This document shows, piece by piece, positions 1-11,229 of a stretch of DNA of 64,000 nt; the first letter of the stretch is position 1; every line of letters begins with the position of its first letter. Origin of the DNA: Apricaphanius iberus (taxonomy: Eukaryota > Chordata > Actinopteri > Cyprinodontiformes > Aphaniidae); contig JAPXFQ010001955.1 in NCBI GenBank assembly GCA_028564705.1, positions 310,001 through 374,000 of the forward strand. The letters are read 5' to 3'. The position numbers were made by a program, and so were the translations under genes. Under the pieces are notes generated by a model, which saw only the letters and a list, made by a program, of their open reading frames with translations, had not been told where the DNA came from and ran no database searches.

Positions 1-74
1 TTTACAGAAGAAAAAAAATCATAAATACCTGAATTTATTGTGATACATTTTTTAGGCCATATCGCCCATCCCTA
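1..74. mobile_element. right end of a hAT-like DNA transposon, cut by window start
   Basis: The window opens in AT-rich sequence ending in CCATATCGCCCATCCCTA at position 74. This is the inverted form of the TAGGG(A/C)TGGGCGATATGG terminus shared by several hAT-like elements further along (for example 30,052 and 42,208). The left end lies outside the window, so length and target duplication cannot be checked. Confidence 0.4.
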
Positions 75-1754
75 CTTCATTATAATATTACTCGGGTATA
101 ATTAAAAAGTGTGATGTAGTAAAGGTACTCTTAAAAGATATTTGTTCCCAGCAAAAAATCGCTGTAAAGCAACATCACCTTGGTCATATATCACATTAAG
201 GAGCAAGGATGGAGTTGTTCCGGATCGCACTAAACGTAGCAACAATAAACCTAATTTAATTATACGGTCAGTTGACCTCTGTGTCAAAATAGTTGGAGTC
301 AAAGTCCAGACCCATTGATTAATCTGGTACTGGACTTGAAAAATATATACAGACGCTTTCTATCTAGTTAGACCAAGCTTGCATTATCTTACAAGACAGA
401 ATGGGTGAAGAGATAGATATACAAATCTGGTAGACGCACCTGACGAGGCTTGCACCTGTGACTTCAGCAAAAGGTGGCGCTACAAGATATAGACATTGCA
501 CTGAAATGTCACTACCTACTCTGAAACGAATCATTACTGCTGACCCAAGCAGCTCCGTCACCCATCACACTCTGCTTTCAAACCACAAAAATGAGTTAAT
601 GACTTGAGCTGAATTTATTCCTTAAGGAAAGTCAAGGCAATTTTATTTATATAGCACACTTTCAACACAAGGCAGTTCAAGGTGCTTTACATGATTCAGT
701 GATAATGATACCAAATACATGATTACAGAAGCATGATTAGAGAAAACAGAAACATATAGGTTTAACAGATGGAGACAAGAATAAAAGATTATCTAAGGAA
801 CAAATTTATGCAATATAGATTAAAAACATAAAACACAATAGGTGAAAAAAGAAATAAAAAAAATAAGAATTAAACTTAAACCCAGAGAATCATAGTGAGC
901 AGAAAGCATAATTTAGGGCTCAAAGGCAGCTTTGCAAAGCAAAACATCGCTGTAAACTAACATCACCTCGGTCACATGTCACATTAAGGAGCAAGGAGGA
1001 AGTTGTTCCGGATCGCACTAAACACTAAACGTAGCAATAATAAACCTAATTTAATTCTACAGTCAGTTGTTTTAAACAGGACTCCTCTCCCCTGGCTTCG
1101 AATCACTGTTCTGACAAGACACTGGAAACTTACCCAGGTCGCGCTGATAACACCTGTGGCTTTTAAAATGTCCACCCAGTTCCTATGAAGCGAAAACACG
1201 TTAAAAAACAGAACTGGGATGGATAGACGTGCTGGCTTTAGCTCTGAGTAACTGGACTGGGCTTCAGTTTCCTGGGCTCATTCTACACTCTGGAATAGGT
1301 ATGCTTAGCTCCAGCTTTAGCAGCTGAACTGAAATTTAATAAGCTTTGACAAACTAAACCAAAGGTTTCAGCCAATAATATTACAAAGTGTCATAAAATG
1401 TGTTAAAGATAAAAAAAAAGCCTCAAGATAAAGCTTAAATTTAAATTACTAACATAATTCAAAATATAATATAATGGTTAATAACATTACCTACCTTTCT
1501 TTGTATTTACTGATGTTACTCAGGTCTCTTGCTTTGTTGCTGTTTCTTACAAACTTAGTTATGATAAAACGGCTTGTAAAATGATTTAATTTAATTCTTA
1601 GTTCAAATTACTTCATTGCAGTATAACCAAATGATCAGGGAGGTACTTAAAATATCTTTTTTACACTTTGTGATGTTTATCGATAACTATTGATATCGAT
1701 TAATATGACTATTCCCTTTATCGATATGCTATTTTTCTATATCGTCCAGCCCTA
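75..1754. mobile_element. degraded hAT-like element region with internal direct repeat and LINE tail
   Basis: The right end at 1,754 reads ATATCGTCCAGCCCTA, the same terminus as the hAT element ending at 32,391. A block at about 148-270 recurs in the same orientation at about 932-1,068; both contain GTTGTTCCGGATCGCACTAA and are related to sequence near 32.0 and 62.9 kb. Between them, at about 632-720, lies a minus-strand L2-type 3' tail (tttatttatatagcacac followed by a caaggtgctttac block). No matching left terminus was found and no coding potential was recognised. Confidence 0.4.
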
Positions 1755-4150
1755 AGCTCCAGATCCCACAGCAGAGAACATGAGCATACCCATGTAACCC
1801 CAATCGCTCCCTCCATTCCCCACCGTGTTTGGTGTATTTTTTTCTTTTTCGCTCCTCTGTTTCTGTGTGTATTGGTCTGTGAGGCCAAGCTGGCAGGGCA
1901 ATGGCAACACAAGGGTAGTGTTTGTGCAGGGCACGGGACCGGCCTTGATGGCACACACATACACAGATGAACACGCACGCACACTCCAATAATACAGAGG
2001 CTTATTGTGGACACACTTTCCAACACGGGTCCACACATCACAGTCACACATTGTATCACAGTTTTGGAAGGCCATCTCTTTTTTGCTCTATCACCAATTA
2101 CAGTCTTTAGTTTTTATCTGTTCTCTCTATTCTTCATGGTTTTCTACCTTTCATCTGTCCTCTACAACAGTCTTTACAAGAGACTCCACCAGTACTCCTG
2201 AATCCTCATCCAGTCTTTTGTTTTTACCCTCATCCATGAAGGTGGTGTGAAAATCTTCAAAGTTAACGCCATGGAGAGATTCATATTGACACTGCATGTT
2301 GTTTGAGTATTTCTCTTCACTGATATCTGAAGTGAATCATGCTCTGTGGAACATCACACTTGCAGATCGAATGTGTTATAAAACTGCACTCAGAGACAGC
2401 AGTTAAAATTAATTATGTAGTTGCATTTGGCAGTCACATAAAAAAAATTCAATTCTCTAGAGCGCAACTTTTTAAACTACATATTTTAGGTGTGTACGAT
2501 ACTGTTTTTATCTAACAGATTTTTATATAAGATTTTCCCTTTTAATAATCCAAGTGTTTTCACTCTTTAAAGGGATAGTCCACCCCTAAGTATTTCTTTT
2601 TCTGCTATATTCCCCAGTGTTAGATAAGTGAGGAAAAAAATCATCCAGTAACCACTCCAGTCATACACCTGGGAGCAGTCTGTTTGCTTTAGCTTAGCAG
2701 AATTATTGTAAGTGAATGGGAGCGACTAGAATTTGGTGTGCAAAATTTATTAAAATTACTCAATGATCCTATTTATTCATGGTGAACTCAAAAATCATAT
2801 TGTATGCAAATGAAAAAGAAGTAATAAATAAATAACATGAAGGAATTAAAGGAGCCGATTTAGACTTTGGACTACATTATGACAAAATATCACTGTAAGC
2901 CACTACTGCAAAGACATGTCACACTGGTCGCAAAAGCCGTTATAAAGACTTTATATTTGGTATGACCATCGGGTAATATCGTATTTTGTAAATAAAGCCA
3001 TTTGTACAGCAAATCATCAATCTTCATTTTGTTGTCATTGATATTGCCTTTGTTGCCCATGTCCTTGATATTAGAACAGGTATTTCTCAGTTAGAAGCAT
3101 TCATAAATTGCTGAGGAATTGCTGACTCAATGTTTATGTAAGCATTTTTCACTGCTGGACTGCAGTTTACACCACTTGTTAAGATGGTTGTGATATCCAC
3201 ACTTCCAGGTCATTTTATATGACTCTCATAGTATGAGGTCTCTAATTCACCAGGCTTCTCTAACGTCCAGAAACTGGGCAGTACCTTATCAAACTCTGCT
3301 CACTCCAGAACTTTCTCTTGGATTTTATTAAAAGGACTTTAAACAAACATGTTGAGATGACTGGGGTCTTAATACTTTTAAAACTAACTTTTTAATCCAT
3401 GATATACCTTGATATTGGGTACTGGCCTCAAACCTAATCTGATATGTAAAATAATTGTATGGCATTGTGCTAGATTATCTACTTAAAATTGGTGCAAAAA
3501 AAAAAAAAAACAATCCTGAAGATGTTGGAATTCAATGGTTCAATGGCCATATGGTGTCACGCTTGCGTTATGGAAACTTGGTTTGAAATTTCTTTTGTAT
3601 TTAAGGGTAGTGCACTGAACAGAAGAAAGTTACTTGGAAACCCATTTCACATATTGAAAGCTGTCGTTTTCTTTTTTCAGAAGTGCTAGACAAGTATGTT
3701 TTTTGTGGATCTTATCAAGGTTACACAACACTGTCAAAATGCGACATCTGTTATTAGTTACTCTGCAGTCGTTTGGCATTCAATTAAAAAAATCCTGTTT
3801 TTCTGTGAAAATGTCTGTAAAGTTTTAAAACACAGATTAAGACGATGTATAACATATGAAGGTATTTTAAAGCAAATGCATAGAAGACATTGCAAGTTTT
3901 ATTTTAGCAATGGCTGCTAGCATTAAAAGTACTGAGCTGCTGGGATTTCCAGTGGTCACTGAGCAAGAGGCAGAGTATTCCCTGGGCAGGTCGCCAGTCC
4001 ATTCCAGGGCAGCATAGAAACACACTGGACAAACAACCATGCACGCACACCCACAGTTTTTAGATACTAAATAAACTAACTGCTATTTTCACCAGAGTGA
4101 ACCCATGTTTACTCCAATGTTCTCTGTGTCAGACGTTTACTTACTCCCCC
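1755..4150. other. no gene recognised; AT-rich intergenic sequence
   Basis: No coding exon, RNA gene or complete mobile element could be supported. Minor items are a short CA-rich stretch around 1,950-1,990, a repeat fragment beginning AAGGGATAGTCCACCCC at about 2,573 (a motif type seen at MITE ends in fish), and a poly-A run near 3,495. Open frames here are short and show no family motifs. Confidence 0.5.
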
Positions 4151-4981
4151 GCCTCCTTTAGCGGTAATGGTAAGTGTAATAAATTTAGCATTTTCGTAGC
4201 TTTGGAGGGGAGGGTTTCAGAGTTAGATGCTTCCGCGCTGTTGAGAATCCAGTAAATAGTCGAGTTCCGTTAGCCAGCGCGGAGCCAACAAGGATAGAAC
4301 CACCTAGCTGTCCTCCAACAGAACCCCACAGAACCCCACTCAGTGACGCACTCACTGAGAAACAGACTCTGGTAATTGGCAGTTCCATAGTCCGAAACGG
4401 GCCAGTAGAGACGCCATCGACCATAGTCAAATGTTTTCCAGGGGCCAGAACAGACAACATAAAATCCCACCTGAAACTGCTGGCTAAGGATGAGTGTAAA
4501 TAGGGTAAGATTGTTATTCAAGCTGGCGGTAATGACACCTGGTTACGCCAATCGGAGGTCACTAAAAATAGTGTTGCTTCGGTGTGTAAGTTTGCTAAAA
4601 AGTCTGAGTGGTGTCCAACAAACAACGTGGGCTACATTGATAATTCGAAAACTTTTTGGGGAAAACCTGGTCTGATCTAGAGAGGACGGCATCCATCCCA
4701 CTTTGGATGGAGCAGGTCTTCTCTCTAGCAATCTTCCCAGATTTATTAGTCCTTAAAAACACTGACAAACCAGGGTCCAGACTATGAAGCAGAGTCGTAG
4801 TTTAACCAACCTCTCTGCAGCTTCTGGTCTGTTACCTACTCAATACCCCATTGAGACAGTGTCTTGCCCACGGCCAAAATCAAATAGACTAAAAGTTAGC
4901 TTGGCAAAAGCAAAATATGAAAATCTCATTAAAATAAATTAGACTCTGACCACACAAGGAAATGGGGCAATTAGATGTGGC

Positions 4982-5784
4982 TTATGCTGCGTTCAGACTA
5001 AGGGCTTTGTCAGCGTCAGGCAAAGCTCAACAAACATCTAGTTTGACGTTTGTATGTTGAAGCTTGCAAAGTCTGCCACTTGTGAGCAAAAAAGAGGCCT
5101 TCTTCTGTTGCCGGACGTTTTGAACTATGGTGTATCCACCATTGCGATAGTGCCTTGGCTTTATTTGCTAAATAAAGCTAAACAACGTTGAATTTGGCAA
5201 CATCAGCGCCATTTGTGGATACACCCTATTCTACGGATGCGTTCTGAGTTTGGGGAGTTTAACCATTTGCTCCAGGGGCTGCGTATTGATGAGGTTCGCT
5301 TTCAGCGGTATTTCCGTCTGTGCCGCGCCCAGTTTGACGACCTCCTGGGCCGCATCGGACCTCAAATTGCCCACCAGGACACCAATTACAGGCGCTCTAT
5401 TCCTCCAAAAGAGCGCCTATGCGTCTGTCTTCAGTAAGTGTTATTTATTATTTTTTAAATCTGCGTTTTCTAGACTAAAATGTAGGTTTTTCCAGCTCCC
5501 GCTACATTCAAAATACGTGTATTGACATCACTACAATTATAAGCTCTGATTGGTTAACACGCCGCTTCAGGGCCTTCAGCACCTTCAAATGTTCAACTAG
5601 CTGAACTTCTGCGTTGCTGGCTTTATGAGCTTTGAAGCATGAAAAGCTTGAAAAGTTGACGGAGCCACAGCTCAAAAAGCGCCCCAGAGACCGTGACGCT
5701 CCTCCAACGGCCTCTGCCATAGACTTAACATGTAATCTTGACGTTGCTGACGCTGACAAAGCCCTTGGTCTGAATGCAACATTA
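4982..5784 (+). mobile_element. PIF/Harbinger element with TTA target duplication
   Basis: The element runs 4,985-5,781, flanked by TTA at 4,982-4,984 and 5,782-5,784, the 3-bp duplication typical of PIF/Harbinger. The inverted ends pair over roughly 35 bases with three mismatches: the left starts TGCTGCGTTCAGAC and the right complement starts TGTTGCATTCAGAC, and both continue into AAGGGCTTTGTCAGCGTCAG. At 797 bp it is far shorter than an autonomous copy and keeps only a transposase fragment. It sits inside an L2 LINE remnant. Confidence 0.75.
5213..5437 (+). pseudogene. Harbinger transposase N-terminal fragment
   Basis: A 74-codon open frame resembles the start of HARBI1-like transposases of fish Harbinger elements. 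Visible landmarks are an opening MWIHP, EFGEFNHLL, RFQRYFRL, FDDLLGRIGP and then DTNYRRSIPPKERLCVCL. The DDE catalytic domain that should follow is absent, because the element's right end comes about 340 bases later. It is therefore a relic in a non-autonomous element. The frame may open upstream of the indicated methionine. Confidence 0.6.
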
Positions 5785-6050
5785 CTGAACATAAGATTGC
5801 CCTCCTCGAAGACTTTATTAGTAAATAACTTGATATGTGATAGGCAAAATTGATCAGTTTTATTATCAGAAACCTGGTTTCAGCAGGGGTATTTTGTAAT
5901 TATAAATGAGTCAACTCCTTCCAATTCACAAAATTTTCACATTCCTAGAAGTACTTGACGAGGAGTTGCAGCCATCTTTCATTCAGATTTGCAAATTCGC
6001 CCTAGACCAAAAAATAGCTGCAGTTCTTTTGAACATCTAATCCTTACAGT

Positions 6051-6998
6051 GCTTAAACACCAAACGCGATAGACGCGACCAGAGAGTCAGATGTACATGT
6101 AAAGTCAATGGAGGAGCACGATTAAGCGCGACTTGGCATCCCGCGACACGTCAGAAGCAGATGTGCGTCGCGAAAAAGCTTTTCTGCCTGATTTATGCGA
6201 CCAAGTATTGCGGCTGATGCGTTTGAGGCGAGATCAAAAATACGCCCTTTATTTTACGTCTGCAGCAGAAATCCGAGAAATATCAACTACAGCTTCAAGT
6301 CAGCTGAGGGGTGTCAGTGATGCCGTGACTGAATGGAGTCACAGCATCAGCAGGACATGTAAACTGATAAACACCATGGCTAATAACCCCAAACTACATG
6401 ACACCAGCTTTTTTCTATATAGAGACAGGAATTAAAAAAATAAACATTATGAAGAGGTTAAATCATTTAGACAGGAATGCTCTTAAGAGGTATGTGGGTG
6501 GTTCTTTAAAAGAGTCGTTGTGGCACAAAACAGCTTCCTCACCTGGACACCCAGACCTGGTAATGTCTCAACCAAAGCATGTCCCGTGCCACTCGCATAT
6601 AAACTTTTACTAAAAGCATACAGATGGTAGCTTGGTAGTTGGTGTGGCGGCGGGGCAAAGCTTGGACCTCCGTGGCATAAAATGGCCGAGGAGCCGGGAT
6701 GTATATATATCCTTCCGTCGCTGCTCGACTGGGTCTACCCCCACAGCAGCTGATCCGACATTTAACGTGATCAGCTCATAGACCAGAGTCCACTGGGACC
6801 AGAAGGGTTGGGAGAAGGACGGAGGGAGGACGCCAGCAGAGCGGTCCCGGCCAGGATACATCCACATATCTGGTTCACGTGCGTGAAAATGGCATATTTT
6901 AAAGCGCGGCCAGTTCGCTTTGGACACGCTTCAAGGTGCAAATGCTAGGGGCGTGTCATGCTTTTTGGCCGCTTCTATCACTGTCTGTGTGTAAGCAC
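6051..6998. other. unclassified repeat-like sequence between LINE remnant and inverted-repeat arm
   Basis: A 100-codon frame at 6,133-6,435 and a 105-codon minus-strand frame at 6,610-6,927 are open but show no family motif I recognise. The start (cgcgatagacgcgacc) interrupts the LINE endonuclease, so at least part is inserted DNA. Neither frame has a convincing splice or start context, and they are more likely transposon debris than genes. Confidence 0.35.
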
Positions 6999-7073
6999 CA
7001 AGGCCGTGCAGAGACCTTGAGAGGGGCAGGGGCTTAGAGTTCAAAAACGGGGCACGTTACATATACCAAGATT

Positions 7074-8469
7074 TTAAAACCCAGCAACATGATGTACTCC
7101 ATCTTCTACACTCTCTGGCTCTTCCTCTTTCTCTCCTTCCACCTCCTCACCTGACCTATCTCGCTGTCCATCTGTAAACAAGGCACAATTTTGCTTTCAC
7201 ATTAATCTGTTATTTTATTTTTCATACTCAACGACACTAAGGTTATTATAGTTAACTAAAACTAAACTAAAAAGTAAAACTAGGTGTGATAAAACATTTT
7301 AGGTAACTGAAATAAAAAATAAAAACTAGCTTAGAAAAAAAAACAACTGAAATTATGTTGTCCTGATGAAACTAAAATAAAATAAAGATATACAGAAAAT
7401 ATCTTTAGTTTTACTTTTCAATTGGGTCAAATTTGTCAACGGCATGAGAAGGCAGGGACGTCTACATCAGTGGTTCTCAACGTTTTTTCAGTGATGAACC
7501 CCCTCTGAAATATTTTTTCAGCCAAGTACCCCCTGACCAGCGCAAAGCATTTTTGGTTGAAAAAAAATACCTAAAACAGAGCACTGTGCCATTAGTGTCT
7601 GCTTTATGAAACTTTGGAACTGATAAACATGCACAAAATTAATATCTATAACTAAATCCATAACATCCATATTTATCATCACTCAAATGTAGTAATTCAA
7701 ACTTATTTAGTGAAAATGGTGACCATGTAACCATTTAAAACCATAAGATTAACCATTTTAAAACTCCATAAATGTGCAAAACATCATTCTCTCTTGAACT
7801 ATTTGGAAATAAAAAAATATAACTAGAAAGAGGTTTTATCTTTGGGATAATGAAATCGAATAGCCGTACTCAATATAAAATTCATTTTATGCGGTTATAC
7901 TTATTAAATAATTAATGTAAAGGATTTTTGCATGGATGCTACTTTTTAAATATTTCTATTTTTAAATTTCACGTGACCCCTGGAGTGCCTTCACGTACCC
8001 CCATTTGAGAACCACTGGTGTACATGACTGAGCCAGTTGCCTTCACGGCATTGTGTTTCTATTGTAATGCCTGTTCTTCTTAGATCTTGCCCATGACAAA
8101 TATCCAGTATTATAATAAAAAAATAATGAAACTAAAAAACTAAACTAAACATTTTTAAACCATAAAAACTAAACTGAAATAAGAAGTAACTCTCTCTGGA
8201 AATTAACTGAAACTCAACTGAATAAAAAACAAAAGTTAAAAACGAAATAAAAATAATGGAAAAATAAAAAACTATAGTAACGCAGGACAACACTAATCTA
8301 AAATAATGTTAGAAAAACAATATACATCTAATCTGAAACAACATAAATAACTGGTACAAGTGCTACCTGTTGAGCTATTTGCTATCAAACTGGTGATGGA
8401 TCCACTGTCTTTAGCTGCCTGACTCAGCTCCTTTTTCCTCTCTTTCAACCTCCTCTCCTTACGACGCAT
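7074..8469 (-). CDS. two-exon 66-codon ORF in the left arm (transposase-head-like)
   Basis: Exon 1 is 8,367-8,469 with its ATG at 8,469; the donor reads CAG|GTAGC. Exon 2 is 7,074-7,171 after an acceptor TGTTTACAG, with TAA at 7,074-7,076. The exons of 103 and 98 bases join in phase to give 66 codons. The product is highly basic at first (MRRKERRLKERKKELSQAAK), then acidic (GEEVEGEKEEEPESVEDG), and ends in VHHVAGF. This resembles the N-terminal tail of zinc-finger (TTF/MYM-like) hAT transposase genes, but no catalytic domain follows, so it may be a truncated or alternatively ended gene. The intron is 1.2 kb and filled with repeats. The copy in the right arm differs by one residue (T here, P there) at the exon junction. 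Confidence 0.4.
7460..8025. mobile_element. hAT-type MITE with 8-bp target duplication
   Basis: The element runs 7,468-8,017 with 13-bp perfect inverted ends CAGTGGTTCTCAA. The flanks are GTCTACAT (7,460-7,467) and GTGTACAT (8,018-8,025), an 8-bp duplication with one mismatch, as expected for hAT. It has no coding capacity. A truncated copy of the same insertion is present in the right arm, ending at about 19,185 and lacking its other end. Confidence 0.75.
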
Positions 8470-9180
8470 GTCTGTGTTGCAAACTGAAACGGAAACCGAA
8501 AAAAGCTCCGGTGCATGAAAAATTATTTTGTCTGCAATGACAAGAACAGTGCAGTGTCAGTCACAAGCGGTCTACTGCTCTGGCAACGCACCTCCTCTGA
8601 TTTCAGTGTGGTTACCATGACAACAGTGCTACACAACGGTATAAGGTCACCATGACAACAGTACTAAACTACGGGACTAACACACAGGTAAACACACTAA
8701 AATACCGCAAAATGCAAAGAGTTAATGCAGTTTGAAGACAGGCCATTAGAAATTAATAACACAAGACAATAAAAACACAAAACCTAGAGCCTAATCACCT
8801 GACCGGCGCACTTCCTCTAAGGAATTACCGCGCCAGTCATCCCAGATCGGGCTTAAGTAAATAATCCCCCGGTTTAATATTTTGTGTCAAAATAATGATT
8901 TATTTGGTAGGTAGCCATGTAATAAGATGTAATAAGCGGGATAATGTATAGCGATTATCCCTTACACATTAGCTAATCTAGTAGCTCATGAGGCATGCAT
9001 GCTAGCAAAACACAGGTTAACTAAATATTTGTCTTTGGCTAATCAGCAGTAAATTCGAGCGTTATTCGAGGCACTGGTAGTTTAATCTTTTGTTCATCAC
9101 CAGCTTCACTCACCTCAGCACAAGCCAAGTAAAACACTGCTGGGAGGGGCTGCTGCTGCCTGCAGGTGTGCCTGTGTGTG

Positions 9181-9623
9181 TATATGATGTGCGCAGGGGT
9201 GAGGGGTGGTTACTTCAGAACTCCTGACCTGATATTTATATATGCTATTCTTCAATAGTGCGCAAACAGGAATATACATTATTTTTCAAAAAAAAAAAGC
9301 AATGCTCTGCTTGGGAAAGGAAAATGTGTTGGGCTTGTACTTGGTACTCAGACACCAATTCTGAGTAGCAAACTGCTAGACAGGAAATGTAAGAAAAATA
9401 AATCTTATTAAAGAATGCATCAATGTCAAAGAAAAAAAATCCTTTTTATGTCGTATCTATGGTGATTATTTATATTTTTTCACTACATAACAGTTGTCCC
9501 TTACAGTTAGTTGACTGTTTCTCTAACATGTAAGGACAATATGGGATTAAAAGTTATTTGAATGTTTTCTAATGTTAATTCCTATTCCAAGTCAATTTAG
9601 GCTAGAAATCTATAGCTTTATTG
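9181..9623. other. inner spacer, no feature recognised
   Basis: This AT-rich stretch lies between the inner end of the left arm and the nested transposon complex. A short poly-A run occurs near 9,288. Nothing coding or repeated within the window was identified. Confidence 0.4.
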
Positions 9624-11229
9624 TAGGGATGTAAGAAAATATCAATATGCCAATATATCCCAGTATTTTATGTCATGATATTGTAACGATATTCAGAAGC
9701 AAAATATCGATTAAAAAAAATAATTTTAATTGAATTTTGTCATTGGAAAAAAAGTATAACTGGTAATTTGTGGCTGTTTTCACCTTCTTCGTTCTAGTGG
9801 ATCAACTAGATCCAGTAATAAAACTCCATGTCCACGTGTTATGGATGAAACGGGTTGGAGTGTTTAGTATGTTGTGACAGATTTTCTACAGTTAAATTCA
9901 GTTTTAAAAATCCAAATATTTAGTCTTACTCATGGTATTGTGATATATTGCAATATATACCCGTTGTACATAGGCGTCATTTTAACCGGGGACACCGGGG
10001 ACATGTCCCCAGCAATATTTATGATTGACAGGTTTGTCCCCACCAAGCCTGATGCAGAAATATTTACTGACCTACAAGCCACTTCTGCTCCCAGTAAAGT
10101 TTCCGCATCAGTAATTAAACAGAATATTATCTAATTCACACAATTCCAGTTTCTAATGCAGTTATGTTTCTTTCTGCTCATATACAGTAGATCTGAAGAT
10201 CTTTGCCCGAACCCGACCGGGCTTAATTTCTATCATTGTCCACGGTCTCGGATCAAGCTCGGGCTTTAACGGTCACCTGATCATCTCATTAGTGTAATAA
10301 TTTGTAACAAAGCGCTGCATTGGGCCACTGACATTATTCTACCTGTCAAGATGCTCCAGGCACACCACATGCGTCATGATGTGAAAGACCCACTCCTCTC
10401 AGATCAAAACATTCTCCGACTGCTGTGCTGCAATCTCAAAGAAAATGCTGAAGTATAAATGCACTATTATCCCAAGTCTCAAGTTGCAGAAGTCTCCTTC
10501 ATTTATATAGCAGCTCCCTGATGCTCAAAAGTCAAATAAAATCTTCTGAAATCTAGAGCAAACGGAAGCAAGAGAAACGCACGCAGGCGACACTGACTTT
10601 TACGCAACAGAAGCGGTTAAAGCTTCATATAGCTGCAGACTTAAAGATTATAAATCAACATGCCTTGCAATTATTCTTATTCATTTATCATTTTAAGCTT
10701 CAGATAAGTGCCTATTTATGATATGTCATATTTTAAAAGACTGGTAGTCAGCTACAGGGCGGAGTCCTGCAATGTCACTGGTACCCGTTTCAAGATGGAA
10801 CAACTACAGTTACAGTTCCTTTGCTGATAACGCAGGTCTATCCTTTGCTGCTTCGCTGTTTGATGGATTTTTTCAATAGCACACTTTAAATGCTTTCTTT
10901 ACAACATACTAACGTGCATTGTGTTCTGCGTCCTAAATGATTGGAGGCAACCATTAATCTCCTCCTGTTATGTCTCCCGTGCTTGCCAAAGTTATTATGT
11001 CTGGTTTTAATAATTTTCTCATCCAGAAGAAAGAAAAAAAAGACGCACAAAAAACTGCCTATAATTATGTTCTACACTCGGAAACGACACCTGGCTGCTC
11101 AGAAACTCTCAGTGGAGAAAAAACCCACCTAGCAGCGCAACAGAGAGACCGTACTGCGTAATACTTTATATTTTAATTCTACGAAGGTTTGAGTGTTAAA
11201 ACTAGTGAGAAATGTGATAAATGTTAATG

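Larger units (their letters stand above)
4365..6050 (+). pseudogene. L2-clade LINE remnant: SGNH-esterase ORF1 and endonuclease start
   Basis: Translated on the + strand, about 4,370-4,745 gives a broken SGNH-hydrolase (esterase-like) protein of the kind carried as ORF1 by some fish LINEs. A GSS block lies within LVIGSSIVRNG, followed by a GGND block, then NNVGYID, and after a +1 shift DGIHPTLDGA, which supplies the D-x-x-H of the last block. A stop interrupts it after the KDECK segment. The LINE resumes at about 5,830 with an AP-endonuclease N-terminus, seen as ETWFQQGY and VAAIFHSDLQIRPRPK. The two halves are separated by the Harbinger element at 4,985-5,781, and the 3' end is lost near 6,050 where another repeat begins. 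Stops and frameshifts make it non-functional. Confidence 0.6.
6999..9180 (-). repeat. left arm of a large inverted repeat, outward-facing
   Basis: This arm matches 17,739-19,660 in inverted orientation. The outer end reads CAAGGCCGTGCAGAGACC here and CAGGGCCGTGCAGAGACC (as complement) in the right arm; the inner end is a cctgcaggtgtgcc/CA-rich stretch. The arm contains a two-exon minus-strand ORF (8,367-8,469 and 7,074-7,171), an AACTAAA-rich repeat and a 550-bp MITE in the intron. CAGGGC..-type ends with a transposase-like N-terminus fit a hAT-type element in head-to-head duplication, but no clear target duplication flanks the pair. The class is inferred. Confidence 0.7.

Noticed and set aside
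1718..2059. Three overlapping minus-strand frames, up to 113 codons
   Set aside because: Cysteine- and histidine-rich sequence arising from a CA-rich stretch and a hAT terminus; no motif and overlapping frames cancel each other.
6610..6927. 105-codon minus-strand protein
   Set aside because: No recognised domain, no splice context, and it sits among transposon debris; kept only as an unclassified stretch.
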